Shown: positions 1-6,800 of the stretch, piece by piece
Position numbering within the stretch: position 1 is the stretch's first letter
Layout: each line of letters starts with the position of its first letter
Assembly: GCA_964652585.1 (NCBI GenBank)
Contig: CAZZDA010000027.1
Span: 1-13,059, forward strand
Length of the DNA stretch: 13,059 nucleotides
Source of the DNA: CAZZDA01 sp964652585
GTDB lineage: Bacteria > Patescibacteriota > Patescibacteriia > UBA1544
Direction of reading: 5' to 3'
The notes under the pieces: model-generated
Told to the model about the DNA's origin: nothing
Seen by the model: only the letters and a program-made list of their open reading frames with translations
Databases searched by the model: none
Made by a program: the position numbers and the translations under genes

Positions 1-110
1 TATGAAAACACCTGCTGAATTTGCCTCAATGTCGCATTTGACATGAGAGAGAACGTAAACTTGACATAATAGTAAAATTATAGTAAGTTGCTGCGGTAAC
101 GGAAATTAGA

Positions 111-138
111 TTGAGTTCCGCTACATGCACATTAATAA
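111..138 (+). promoter_or_regulatory. possible promoter of the four-helix membrane protein gene
   Basis: TTGAGT (111-116) is followed after 16 bases by TAATAA (133-138), which would start transcription near 145 and give a leader of about 65 bases before the gene at 210. It lacks the TGn extension seen in the better promoters of this window, so it is a weak call. Two TTGACAT copies further upstream (38-44 and 61-67) resemble -35 boxes, but neither has a convincing -10 at normal spacing. Confidence 0.3.
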
Positions 139-163
139 ATGGTTCAGCATAACCGTTAACCTC

Positions 164-188
164 GTAAGCTTTCTCGCCAAGAGCTTAC
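164..188 (+). promoter_or_regulatory. leader hairpin upstream of the membrane protein gene
   Basis: An inverted repeat forms a 9-bp stem (164-172 with 180-188, including one G-T wobble) around a 7-base loop CTCGCCA. It lies just before the Shine-Dalgarno AGAGGAG (197-203) of the gene at 210. There is no T-run behind it, so it is not a terminator; it could stabilise the mRNA or tune translation. Only the pairing is seen; the role is inferred. Confidence 0.3.
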
Positions 189-209
189 CCCCTTACAGAG
201 GAGCGTGTC

Positions 210-1079
210 ATGTCAAAACGTCTGAACAAGTTTATAACTCCCACTATCCAGCTTCTATTCCTCGTATTGATGACATCGGCAAGTTACCGGATGTCTTCCC
301 TTTTGTATAGTTATGGTACCGTTGATGCTCCGACAATTCACCATTCTTATGCGCTTATTGGTGGATTTGGTATCTGGCTCGCATTTACAGCTCTTCTTCC
401 TTTTCTTGAGACGAGCCGAAGCTCTTTCATTCAAAATAACTTCTCTATAGCGTCTTACGAATGGATCGGAAAAGTTATTTCCTCTCTAGGAGGGGTAGGA
501 GTTTTTGCCCTTCTCCTTGGTAGTATGTTGCTAGCGATGGCTGCTACTCTCCCGCAAAAAATGGTTGCAGAATCAAGAGATGCTCTTTTGTTTCGCATAG
601 TAATAGGACTTATATTGTTAGTAGGTTTTTGCCTCATTGCATTTTGGTCTCGTTTTAGAGTTCCGGATAGGGTAATGATTCTGCTTAACAATAAGGTGAT
701 CTACCCCGGCACAATCTATCGTATGTGGCCTTTCTTATCATATGATTTGCAGGTTGTGGAACAAGAGCAAAAAATAGAAATAAAGGATTTACCCTTGCAT
801 TTCTCTGACCTCCTTTATGTTCGAGTAGATGTAAATACCTCGGTTATGCTCGATATTGAAGCAGCGAAAAGAGCTTCAATTAGCTCATTGAAATACGACT
901 CACTTCGAGCAAGAATGATGGAATTGCTTTCCCGTTCTATAAAAAAACGCTCAGAAGACGTGGATTTGGTAGACCTACTCACAGAACCTGCCCTACCTCG
1001 CACAACAGATAGATACGACGCTTTTCCTCTTAGATGGGACGGAAAAGCAACATATTCTTACTGTGTAAAAATTCAATGA
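210..1079 (+). CDS. four-helix membrane protein with SPFH/band-7-like C-terminal region
   Basis: I do not recognise a named family. The 289-residue protein has four hydrophobic segments at roughly residues 12-28, 46-66, 86-110 and 125-146, then a soluble tail of about 140 residues. The tail starts after an Arg-rich turn (about 147-154), continues with short strand-like stretches around 160-212 containing YPGTIYRMWPF, and then a charged helical part around 213-260 ending in a DLVDLL stretch. This order (PG-x-P motif, alternating strands, then a helix with spaced Arg/Leu) resembles the start of an SPFH/band-7 domain, but that is an inference from pattern, not a firm match. The ATG at 210 is supported by AGAGGAG at 197-203. 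It is a single-gene unit: its own leader before it and a terminator directly after it. Its location should be the cytoplasmic membrane; function unknown. Confidence 0.8.
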   Translation: MSKRLNKFITPTIQLLFLVLMTSASYRMSSLLYSYGTVDAPTIHHSYALIGGFGIWLAFTALLPFLETSRSSFIQNNFSIASYEWIGKVISSLGGVGVFALLLGSMLLAMAATLPQKMVAESRDALLFRIVIGLILLVGFCLIAFWSRFRVPDRVMILLNNKVIYPGTIYRMWPFLSYDLQVVEQEQKIEIKDLPLHFSDLLYVRVDVNTSVMLDIEAAKRASISSLKYDSLRARMMELLSRSIKKRSEDVDLVDLLTEPALPRTTDRYDAFPLRWDGKATYSYCVKIQ

Positions 1080-1082
1080 AGC

Positions 1083-1106
1083 AGCTACCTTTTGGTAGCT
1101 TTTTTT
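1083..1106 (+). terminator. intrinsic terminator of the membrane protein gene
   Basis: A perfect 7-bp stem AGCTACC / GGTAGCT (1083-1089 with 1094-1100) around a TTTT loop is followed directly by a run of seven T (1100-1106). It begins four bases after the stop codon of the upstream gene. Confidence 0.9.
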
Positions 1107-1112
1107 ATAAAC

Positions 1113-1133
1113 AAAAAACCACTTATTTGTGGC
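1113..1133 (-). terminator. probable terminator of the tRNA-Gly transcript
   Basis: Read on the minus strand, CCAC-AAATAA-GTGG (1132-1119), extendable by one G-T pair, is followed by six T (1118-1113). The stem is short, but the position downstream of the tRNA gene and the T-run fit an intrinsic terminator. It faces the terminator of the membrane protein gene at 1083-1106. Confidence 0.5.
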
Positions 1134-1176
1134 GCTTCTTGTAGATCTAGCTACCACCCAAAGTCTTGACGAAGGG

Positions 1177-1253
1177 TGGAGCGGGAAACGGGATTCGAAC
1201 CCGCGACCTCTTCCTTGGCAAGGAAGCGCTCTAGCCAACTGAGCTATTCCCGC
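1177..1253 (-). tRNA. tRNA-Gly (anticodon GCC), CCA encoded
   Basis: Read on the minus strand the sequence folds as a full cloverleaf: acceptor arm GCGGGAA / TTCCCGC, D arm GCTC / GAGC, anticodon arm CTTCC-TTGCCAA-GGAAG with anticodon GCC, and T arm GCGGG-TTCGAAT-CCCGT with one G-U closing pair. The discriminator base is T (U73), usual for bacterial tRNA-Gly. The next three bases (1179-1177) are CCA, so the 3' end is encoded and need not be added. It decodes GGC and GGU. A promoter sits about seven bases upstream of the mature 5' end, and the gene points away from maf. Confidence 0.97.
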
Positions 1254-1265
1254 ATATGCTTTGCC

Positions 1266-1293
1266 AGTATAGCAAAAAACTATAATCCTGCAA
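1266..1293 (-). promoter_or_regulatory. promoter of tRNA-Gly
   Basis: On the minus strand TTGCAG (1293-1288), a 16-base spacer and TATACT (1271-1266) preceded by TGC form an extended -10 promoter. The start would be near 1259, about six bases before the tRNA 5' end, which is a typical distance for a tRNA gene. Confidence 0.75.
1281..1286 (+). promoter_or_regulatory. possible -10 box for maf and the ruvB-queA cluster
   Basis: A perfect TATAAT lies 50 bases before the maf start. The nearest -35-like hexamers, TTGCCA (1261-1266) and TTTGCC (1260-1265), are only 14-15 bases away, which is short. It sits inside the spacer of the oppositely directed tRNA-Gly promoter, so the two promoters would compete for the same DNA. 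Confidence 0.35.
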
Positions 1294-1335
1294 GAGTGCA
1301 TTGCGCAAACACGCCTTTCGCTGTAAGGTGATACT

Positions 1336-1926
1336 ATGCATACACCACATATTATTCTTGCATCGCAAAGCTTTGGCAGAAGAGAGCTTCTAGAGAAGTT
1401 TCACTTGCCTTTTGAGGTCATTCCAAGCAACTTTGAAGAAGATATGACGAAAGACATGCCGCATCATGAATTGGTGCAAGAACTCGCCCTCGGAAAAGCG
1501 CAAGACGTTGCAAGACAATATCCCGAAAGTATGGTGATAGGTGCTGACACTATAGTTGTTTTTGATAACAAGAGGTTAGGCAAGCCAAAAAGCGAGCAAG
1601 AGGCATTTGAGGTTATAAAATCTCTCTGCGGTAACACACACGAACTCTATACTGGCGTTGCCTTAGTATGTGGAGAAAAAACGCTTACAGACTATGACAG
1701 AACAATTGTTGAGTTTCAGTCATTGTCTGACAGAGAAATAGAAACATATATTACAGCAAACAAAGATATAGTAACCAAATGTGCGGGAGGTTATACGCTT
1801 GATAAACAAGCCTCAGCATTTCTCAAAAAAATAGAGGGTAACCACACTACTATCATAGGCATGCCCATGCATAAACTGCGTCTCATGCTTGCAGAATTTG
1901 ATGTTTCACTATTCGCAAGTACATAA
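1336..1926 (+). CDS. maf: Maf-family nucleoside triphosphate pyrophosphatase
   Basis: Maf proteins hydrolyse non-canonical or surplus nucleoside triphosphates to monophosphate and pyrophosphate in the cytoplasm, as housecleaning enzymes linked to septum control. The 196-residue product is full length for the family. Visible motifs are the N-terminal ILASQSFGRRELL (7-19), GADTIVV with the likely catalytic Asp71 (69-75), GKPKS (82-86), the YTG stretch (105-107), KCAGGY (148-153) and IEGNHTTIIGMP (166-177). The ATG is supported by AAGGTG six bases upstream. Substrate class is unclear: compared from memory with E. coli YhdE (Arg, Gln) and YceF (Trp, Glu), this protein has Gly14 and Asp155 at the two selectivity positions, matching neither. 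It leads a same-strand cluster; ruvB follows after 35 bases. Confidence 0.93.
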   Translation: MHTPHIILASQSFGRRELLEKFHLPFEVIPSNFEEDMTKDMPHHELVQELALGKAQDVARQYPESMVIGADTIVVFDNKRLGKPKSEQEAFEVIKSLCGNTHELYTGVALVCGEKTLTDYDRTIVEFQSLSDREIETYITANKDIVTKCAGGYTLDKQASAFLKKIEGNHTTIIGMPMHKLRLMLAEFDVSLFAST

Positions 1927-1961
1927 TTGCGCAATATCAGCATTTCTCGTACAATACATCT

Positions 1962-2984
1962 ATGACCGAAGAACGCATTGTTGATCCGCAACAAAATGAA
2001 GAGGAAGCAACGCTTGACAACACGCTACGCCCACAGCAGTTGAGCGAGTATGTTGGACAAGAAAAGATAAAAGAAAATTTATCTATCTTTATTGATGCCG
2101 CAAAAAAACGCGCAGAACCATTGGATCACGTATTGCTCTACGGCGGTCCCGGGCTTGGCAAAACAACGCTCGCACATATTATCGCTAAAGAAACCAGAAC
2201 AAATATAAAAACAACATCCGGTCCAGCCATTGAACGTGCAGGTGATTTGGCGGCAATCTTGACCAATTTGCAAGAGGGCGACATTCTTTTTATTGACGAA
2301 ATTCACCGATTGAACAAGTTGATTGAAGAGGTGCTCTATCCGGCGATGGAAGACTTTGCCCTCGATATTATTATCGGCAAAGGTCCATCCGCACGCACGC
2401 TTCGACTGGATCTTCCTCGTTTTACTATTGTCGGCGCTACCACAAAAATGAGCTTGCTTTCAAGCCCGCTTCGTGATCGTTTTGGGAATATTTTGCGGCT
2501 CAATTTTTATGGGCAAGATGATATTGAAAAAATTGTTCTGCGGTCAGCGCGTATTATAGGCGTACCCATTGAACCGACAGCCGCTATTGAAGTTGCCAAG
2601 CGCTCGCGCCGCACGCCGCGAGTTGCCAACCGGCTTTTAAAACGCGTACGAGATTTTTCGCAAGTACGTGGAGACGGCACGCTGACCGCGCCCATCACTC
2701 AAGACGCGCTTCACATGCTGGAAGTGGATGAATTTGGACTGGACGAAGTTGACCGTCGTATTCTAGGATCAATTATAGAAAAATTTAAAGGAGGGCCTGT
2801 AGGACTTACCACGCTTGCAGCCGCAACTGCTGAAGAAGTTGCAACCATTGAGGATATTTATGAACCGTTTTTGATGCAAATTGGCTTCCTGCACCGTACA
2901 CCCCGAGGCCGTATTGCAACAGAACTTGCCTACGAACATTTAGGATTTGCTATTCCTGACTCCCTTCAAAGCAAGATACTATAA
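1962..2984 (+). CDS. ruvB: Holliday junction branch migration ATPase RuvB
   Basis: RuvB is the AAA+ hexameric motor that, with RuvA, drives branch migration of Holliday junctions during recombinational repair. The 340-residue product is full length. Seen: Walker A GGPGLGKTT (61-69), Walker B DILFIDEIH (107-115), sensor 1 GATT (158-161), the arginine-finger segment SPLRDRFG (168-175), sensor 2 TPRVANR (about 218-224), and the C-terminal winged-helix DNA-binding part with GGPVGL and a late RTPRGR motif. No Shine-Dalgarno is visible before the ATG, which is common for genes of this cluster. ruvA and ruvC are not in the window. The following small membrane gene begins within 40 bases, suggesting one transcript. 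Confidence 0.98.
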   Translation: MTEERIVDPQQNEEEATLDNTLRPQQLSEYVGQEKIKENLSIFIDAAKKRAEPLDHVLLYGGPGLGKTTLAHIIAKETRTNIKTTSGPAIERAGDLAAILTNLQEGDILFIDEIHRLNKLIEEVLYPAMEDFALDIIIGKGPSARTLRLDLPRFTIVGATTKMSLLSSPLRDRFGNILRLNFYGQDDIEKIVLRSARIIGVPIEPTAAIEVAKRSRRTPRVANRLLKRVRDFSQVRGDGTLTAPITQDALHMLEVDEFGLDEVDRRILGSIIEKFKGGPVGLTTLAAATAEEVATIEDIYEPFLMQIGFLHRTPRGRIATELAYEHLGFAIPDSLQSKIL

Positions 2985-3023
2985 TTATCAAGTTATGTGT
3001 TACGAGTTCTAAGCTATGAGTAT

Positions 3024-3272
3024 ATGACCATCGCCATCTTTCTCATTCTCTACGCTGCTGCATTACTTATCTTTGTTGTTTTTAGTGGGTTTATTTACTA
3101 CCATCTTTTCCGTTTTGGATTTAGGAGCAGAGTCGTTTACTTTATGAACACGTTTTATGCCTGTGTCGCTATTGCTCTTATTGCTGTCTCGCTCATATTT
3201 ATTTTCCAAATTGATTGGAGTACACCCATCTCGCTCGTATTCCCCACGCCTTTCAATACTACTCTGCCTTAA
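3024..3272 (+). CDS. small two-helix membrane protein of unknown function
   Basis: An 82-residue protein made almost entirely of two hydrophobic segments (about 3-26 and 38-61) joined by a basic, aromatic loop with FRFGFRSR, so the loop is expected in the cytoplasm. A GTG at 2997 would add nine residues; the ATG at 3024 is preferred because the protein then starts directly with the first membrane helix, but neither start has a clear Shine-Dalgarno. It lies between ruvB (39 bases) and the bPH2 gene (15 bases) on the same strand, so it is probably cotranscribed and may work with that membrane protein. I recognise no family and assign no function. Confidence 0.6.
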   Translation: MTIAIFLILYAAALLIFVVFSGFIYYHLFRFGFRSRVVYFMNTFYACVAIALIAVSLIFIFQIDWSTPISLVFPTPFNTTLP

Positions 3273-3287
3273 AAACCTCTGAAAGAT

Positions 3288-3860
3288 ATGTTTACAGAAC
3301 AACGCTACCCTCATCAACACCCTGACGAACATATTGTTTTCTATCTCCGGAGACATTGGTTTGTTTTTGCGAAAACTGTTTTATTTTATGCGGTCCTCAT
3401 TCTCTTCCCCTACCTTTTCTATCGTATGACCATAAACATTTCTCCTGAAATACTTACCGGACCCGTATCACTACCTCTTATTATCATTGGCGCAAGCATC
3501 TACTATCTTTTTATCTGGCTCTTCTTTTTCCATGCTTTTGCCGACTATTATTTGGATGTATGGATCGTCACTGATCATCGTATCATTAATATTGAACAGC
3601 AAGGCTTGTTCTCCCGTATCACTTCCGAACACGAACTACCTAAAATACAAGACGTCACATCGGAAGTGCACGGTATTTTTCCTACGATCCTGCTTTATGG
3701 CAATGTACATATACAAACAGCAGGCACAGAAACACGATTTAGTTTTGAAGAGGTGCCAAACGCGGCAAAAGTAGCACGCAATATCCAAAAGCAAGTGCGT
3801 CTCTGCCAAGCACACAATCATGTTGCTACAAGCAACATACCACATTCAACCCCCAAGTAG
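3288..3860 (+). CDS. membrane protein with bacterial PH domain (bPH2, YdbS-like)
   Basis: The 190-residue protein has a short polar N-terminus (HPDEHI), two hydrophobic segments (about 25-46 and 60-83, rich in Phe and Tyr), then a bPH2 domain (PF03703 type) at about 90-165. The domain shows the typical order: WIVTDHRIINIEQQGLFSR, ELPKIQDVTSEVHG, then LLYGNVHIQTAG. Such YdbS/YdbT-type proteins sit in the cytoplasmic membrane; their biochemical role is mostly unknown. The gene lies between the small two-helix gene and queA (13 bases), with no terminator between, so it is likely cotranscribed. Family assignment is solid; function is not. Confidence 0.88.
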   Translation: MFTEQRYPHQHPDEHIVFYLRRHWFVFAKTVLFYAVLILFPYLFYRMTINISPEILTGPVSLPLIIIGASIYYLFIWLFFFHAFADYYLDVWIVTDHRIINIEQQGLFSRITSEHELPKIQDVTSEVHGIFPTILLYGNVHIQTAGTETRFSFEEVPNAAKVARNIQKQVRLCQAHNHVATSNIPHSTPK

Positions 3861-3873
3861 CTCGTAATATGTT

Positions 3874-4938
3874 ATGAGACTGTCTCTTTTCAACTATCAC
3901 CTTCCAAAAAACCACATTGCTCAAACACCCGCTTCCCCGCGCGACTATGCGCGGCTTTTAGTGTTAGATAAAAAAACAAAAAAATGCACTCACAAACATA
4001 TCTTTGATCTGCCAAACATACTCCAAAAAGGAGACGTGCTGGTACTCAATAACTCCAAAGTATTCCCCGCCCGTCTTCACGCAAAAAAATTCTCTAAGAA
4101 CTCAATGACTCCCGGGGGAAAGGCTGAGGTTTTTCTTTTGAAACACATGAGGCCAAGAACGTGGCAGGTGCTTTTAAAAGGTAAAAATCTTCAAGAAGGC
4201 ACGCTTCTTATTTTTCCAAAAAGCAACATTTCTTGCACTATTATAAAACGCGATACAGATGGAACTGCTGTTATACAATTTTCTATGGACGATGATGCCG
4301 TACGTCTCTTCATTGAATCGCACGGAGAAGCGCCGCTACCTCCTTATATAAAAACCTCCGGTGCATCCACCAAAACAAAATCACGCTACCAAACCGTATT
4401 CGCAAAAACTTCCGGATCAGTAGCCGCGCCGACCGCGGGTCTTCATTTTACCAAATCTCTTCTTAGAAAACTTGGAAGAAAGGGTGTGCAAATTGAATAT
4501 GTAACACTGCATGTTGGACTTGGCACTTTTGAGCCTATTCGTACTGCACGCATTGAAGATCATCGCATTCATCAAGAATGCGCAGAAGTGGATCGCGAAA
4601 CTTTGAAACGGCTCTTGCGCGCCAAAACAGAAAAAAGACGCATTGTCGCAGTCGGCACCACATCGGTTCGTATTTTAGAAGGGCTTGTCGCATCATACCT
4701 CTCTCACCCCTATCCAAAGAAAACAATATTTACAGAAGAACTTACTACCTACATCTATCCTCCCTACACCTTCAAAATGGTAAACGCGATGCTCACCAAC
4801 TTTCACCTTCCACAATCCTCTTTACTTCTTTTGATATCCGCCTTTGCAGGACGCACTACCGTTTTACAAACATACCAAAAAGCGATACGCGCGCGGTACC
4901 GCTTTTACTCGTTTGGAGATGCGATGTTTATGCAGTGA
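3874..4938 (+). CDS. queA: S-adenosylmethionine:tRNA ribosyltransferase-isomerase QueA
   Basis: QueA transfers the ribosyl part of S-adenosylmethionine to preQ1 at position 34 of GUN-anticodon tRNAs, forming epoxyqueuosine. The 354-residue protein is full length. Motifs in order: YHLPKNHIAQTPASPRD (8-24), VLNNSKVFPARLH (about 52-64), the APTAGLHFT motif, LHVGLGTFEPI, VGTTSVRILE, NFHLPQSSLLLL and the C-terminal YRFYSFGDAM. No Shine-Dalgarno precedes the ATG. It is the last gene of the cluster from maf; its TGA is directly abutted by the stop of the opposite-strand SpoIID-like gene, with no terminator seen between. The window has no preQ1 synthesis genes, no tgt and no queG/queH, so the pathway context is unknown. 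Confidence 0.97.
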   Translation: MRLSLFNYHLPKNHIAQTPASPRDYARLLVLDKKTKKCTHKHIFDLPNILQKGDVLVLNNSKVFPARLHAKKFSKNSMTPGGKAEVFLLKHMRPRTWQVLLKGKNLQEGTLLIFPKSNISCTIIKRDTDGTAVIQFSMDDDAVRLFIESHGEAPLPPYIKTSGASTKTKSRYQTVFAKTSGSVAAPTAGLHFTKSLLRKLGRKGVQIEYVTLHVGLGTFEPIRTARIEDHRIHQECAEVDRETLKRLLRAKTEKRRIVAVGTTSVRILEGLVASYLSHPYPKKTIFTEELTTYIYPPYTFKMVNAMLTNFHLPQSSLLLLISAFAGRTTVLQTYQKAIRARYRFYSFGDAMFMQ

Positions 4939-6636
4939 TTAACGGTACACCGATCGCAGCTCGATCCCTGAATAAAAATGCTTTAAAATTTCGCTCCAAT
5001 TTTTCCCTTCATCTTGCGCCATAATAGCCGCGGCTTGGGCGGACATGCCCACGCCATGCCCAAAGAGTGTTTTGCCGCTATCCTGCGGTACCATAACTGA
5101 TGCCAGCCACGGCTTTGTCGCACCTCCCCATACCCCAGTCCAGCCCCGCGTTCTCCCATCACTTCGTGAGTAGTAGGGCGTTACGACCAACTCATTGTTG
5201 TAAGCAACTACCTTCCCTCGCGTTGCTTCAACGGCTTGCGTTACTTTTGGCAAACGTATTTCTACGCCATAACCGCGGTAAACCTGATCATAAGTTGCAT
5301 CAACAATAAAATTTTCATTCGCGTGTTTTGTAGGATGCAGATAATGCCAAAGTGCGTAGGTGCGCGCGGCGGTAACGAGCGCTTTTTGATACTCCACATG
5401 TCCGATCTGAGAGCTTTCCGCCAAACCTTTCAAATAACTTTCCACGGGAAGTTCATTAATAATCCATGTTCTGCCGGTAGCGGCTGCATGTCGAAATTCC
5501 AGCTTTCCTCGAAATCTGTTGTCATTTAAGTTTCGGTTCCACGCAGGACGCTGCTCCAGTGTAGTAATCTCAAATACCGTATGTACGTCATCTGACTCAA
5601 ACCGCACAGGTTCTGTAACTGTTTTTGTTAGTCCGGACGTATGTACGGTGTATACATTCGCTACCGGAATAAACCATACCGTAGAAGATTCCCCCGCTAC
5701 TACCGTAAAGAGCAGTGTATTGCTTTCCGCGCCCACAATACGATACTGGTGCGTATTGGTCAGCACTACCGGACGTGCCGTATAATAGAGACCAACGCGC
5801 AAATTCGGCTCTTGCTGATTCATGCAATTTTGTAATGCTGCCGCGATTAACGAAGGGCTTAATTTTGACTCGCAGAGTACGTTCTGCGCCTGATCCGACA
5901 AAGCACGCGCAACACGCTGTGTCAGCACTTGCGTTGCTTGGGGGGCAGAAGGTACTGACAATTGTATCTCAGAACTTACTTCCATTTCCAAAACAAACGT
6001 ACCGCCATCAATCCATGCCGTATCTTCCGCCGCAAGCTGAAAAGTATCACGATAAGTTCCCGGAAGCTGTGGCACAGATACCGTAAAAGAGATGAAGCCA
6101 ATGTGCCCCGGATATACTTCAGCTGGCGAGATGCGAGACGTATGCTGTCTGTTTAGCCAACTATCATGTTCAAATATACTGCGCTCGCTTGCATAATCCC
6201 TATTATAGAAGCTTACATATTCTCCACCGCTGTTTTTCCATATTTTTTGCCCGGTATTTTTAAATCCTAGCTGTACCGTCACTTCATCTCCGGCTTCAGC
6301 ATATATTCTTCCTCTTGGCTGAAGCAATAAAGAAGCCGCGTATGGCTTATGAGTAATTTCCGCAGCATACGCAGGCATTCCCAAAAAGTTCGCATAGGGA
6401 GCTGTATTTTGTTCTTTGAGCAATATATTTTGCTTGCTTTGTTGCAGCTGTATTTCAAAGAAACGCAAAGTACCTGCAAAACTCACGACAATCAAAAAAG
6501 CAATTGTAAACGCCCGCAAAAACCCTTGCGAGTTTTCTTGTCCGCCTGCAATTACTATCTTAAAAGACTTTTTTTTAGCCTGCCGTATACGTCCACGACG
6601 CCACGACCAAAATTTTACTTTGTGTATTTGTAGCAT
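4939..6636 (-). CDS. SpoIID/LytB-domain peptidoglycan enzyme with NBR1-type Ig domain
   Basis: The protein is predicted to be anchored in the cytoplasmic membrane with its bulk outside. From the ATG at 6636 (565 residues) it has a basic N-terminus, one membrane helix (about 39-58), an Ig-like domain of the NBR1 type (about 112-222, with the hallmark NTGQKIW and a PGTY-x-FQLAAED stretch), a linker, and a SpoIID/LytB domain (about 373-565). SpoIID-type proteins are lytic transglycosylases that cut glycan strands. The catalytic Glu is present as Glu407 in YLKGLAESSQ, correctly spaced from AARTYAL; the C-terminal GHGVGMSAQAA and HFYSGIEL motifs are also there. An in-frame ATG at 6711 would add 25 residues but lies inside a strong promoter, so 6636 is preferred although it has no Shine-Dalgarno. 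The gene diverges from guaB. Confidence 0.9.
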   Translation of the reverse strand: MLQIHKVKFWSWRRGRIRQAKKKSFKIVIAGGQENSQGFLRAFTIAFLIVVSFAGTLRFFEIQLQQSKQNILLKEQNTAPYANFLGMPAYAAEITHKPYAASLLLQPRGRIYAEAGDEVTVQLGFKNTGQKIWKNSGGEYVSFYNRDYASERSIFEHDSWLNRQHTSRISPAEVYPGHIGFISFTVSVPQLPGTYRDTFQLAAEDTAWIDGGTFVLEMEVSSEIQLSVPSAPQATQVLTQRVARALSDQAQNVLCESKLSPSLIAAALQNCMNQQEPNLRVGLYYTARPVVLTNTHQYRIVGAESNTLLFTVVAGESSTVWFIPVANVYTVHTSGLTKTVTEPVRFESDDVHTVFEITTLEQRPAWNRNLNDNRFRGKLEFRHAAATGRTWIINELPVESYLKGLAESSQIGHVEYQKALVTAARTYALWHYLHPTKHANENFIVDATYDQVYRGYGVEIRLPKVTQAVEATRGKVVAYNNELVVTPYYSRSDGRTRGWTGVWGGATKPWLASVMVPQDSGKTLFGHGVGMSAQAAAIMAQDEGKNWSEILKHFYSGIELRSVYR

Positions 6637-6699
6637 TTTTTTGTTTTTCTTTTTGTTTTTCCGTAAGAAGCTTTTTTGTTTTTCATTTCTTACACCTTC

Positions 6700-6728
6700 A
6701 GTATAGCACATTTTACAAAAAATAGCAA
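6700..6728 (-). promoter_or_regulatory. promoter of the SpoIID-like gene
   Basis: On the minus strand TTGCTA (6728-6723), a 17-base spacer and TATACT (6705-6700) preceded by TGC make a near-ideal extended -10 promoter. The start would fall near 6693, downstream of the longest possible ATG (6711), which therefore could not be in this mRNA. Its -35 box is the mirror image of the guaB -35 box. Confidence 0.75.
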
Positions 6729-6736
6729 GTTTTGTA

Positions 6737-6765
6737 TTGCTAAAATCCCTATTCTGTGGTAGTAT
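6737..6765 (+). promoter_or_regulatory. guaB: promoter of guaB
   Basis: TTGCTA (6737-6742), a 17-base spacer and TAGTAT (6760-6765) preceded by TGG form an extended -10 promoter. The start near 6772 gives a leader of about 118 bases before the guaB ATG, long enough to hold a regulatory RNA structure. Confidence 0.7.
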
Positions 6766-6800
6766 CTTGCAAACAACTTTTGCGAACCATCAATATTAAA

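Noticed and set aside
2..46. Fourteen-codon open frame at the left edge, perhaps the end of a gene
   Set aside because: Too short to judge, no recognisable sequence, and no terminator after it.
993..1301. Open frame on the minus strand across the tRNA-Gly gene
   Set aside because: It covers the tRNA and both terminators; its peptide is a translation of tRNA sequence.
4578..5024. 148-codon open frame overlapping queA and the SpoIID-like gene
   Set aside because: Entirely inside two well-supported genes in other frames; low-complexity and without any recognisable motif.
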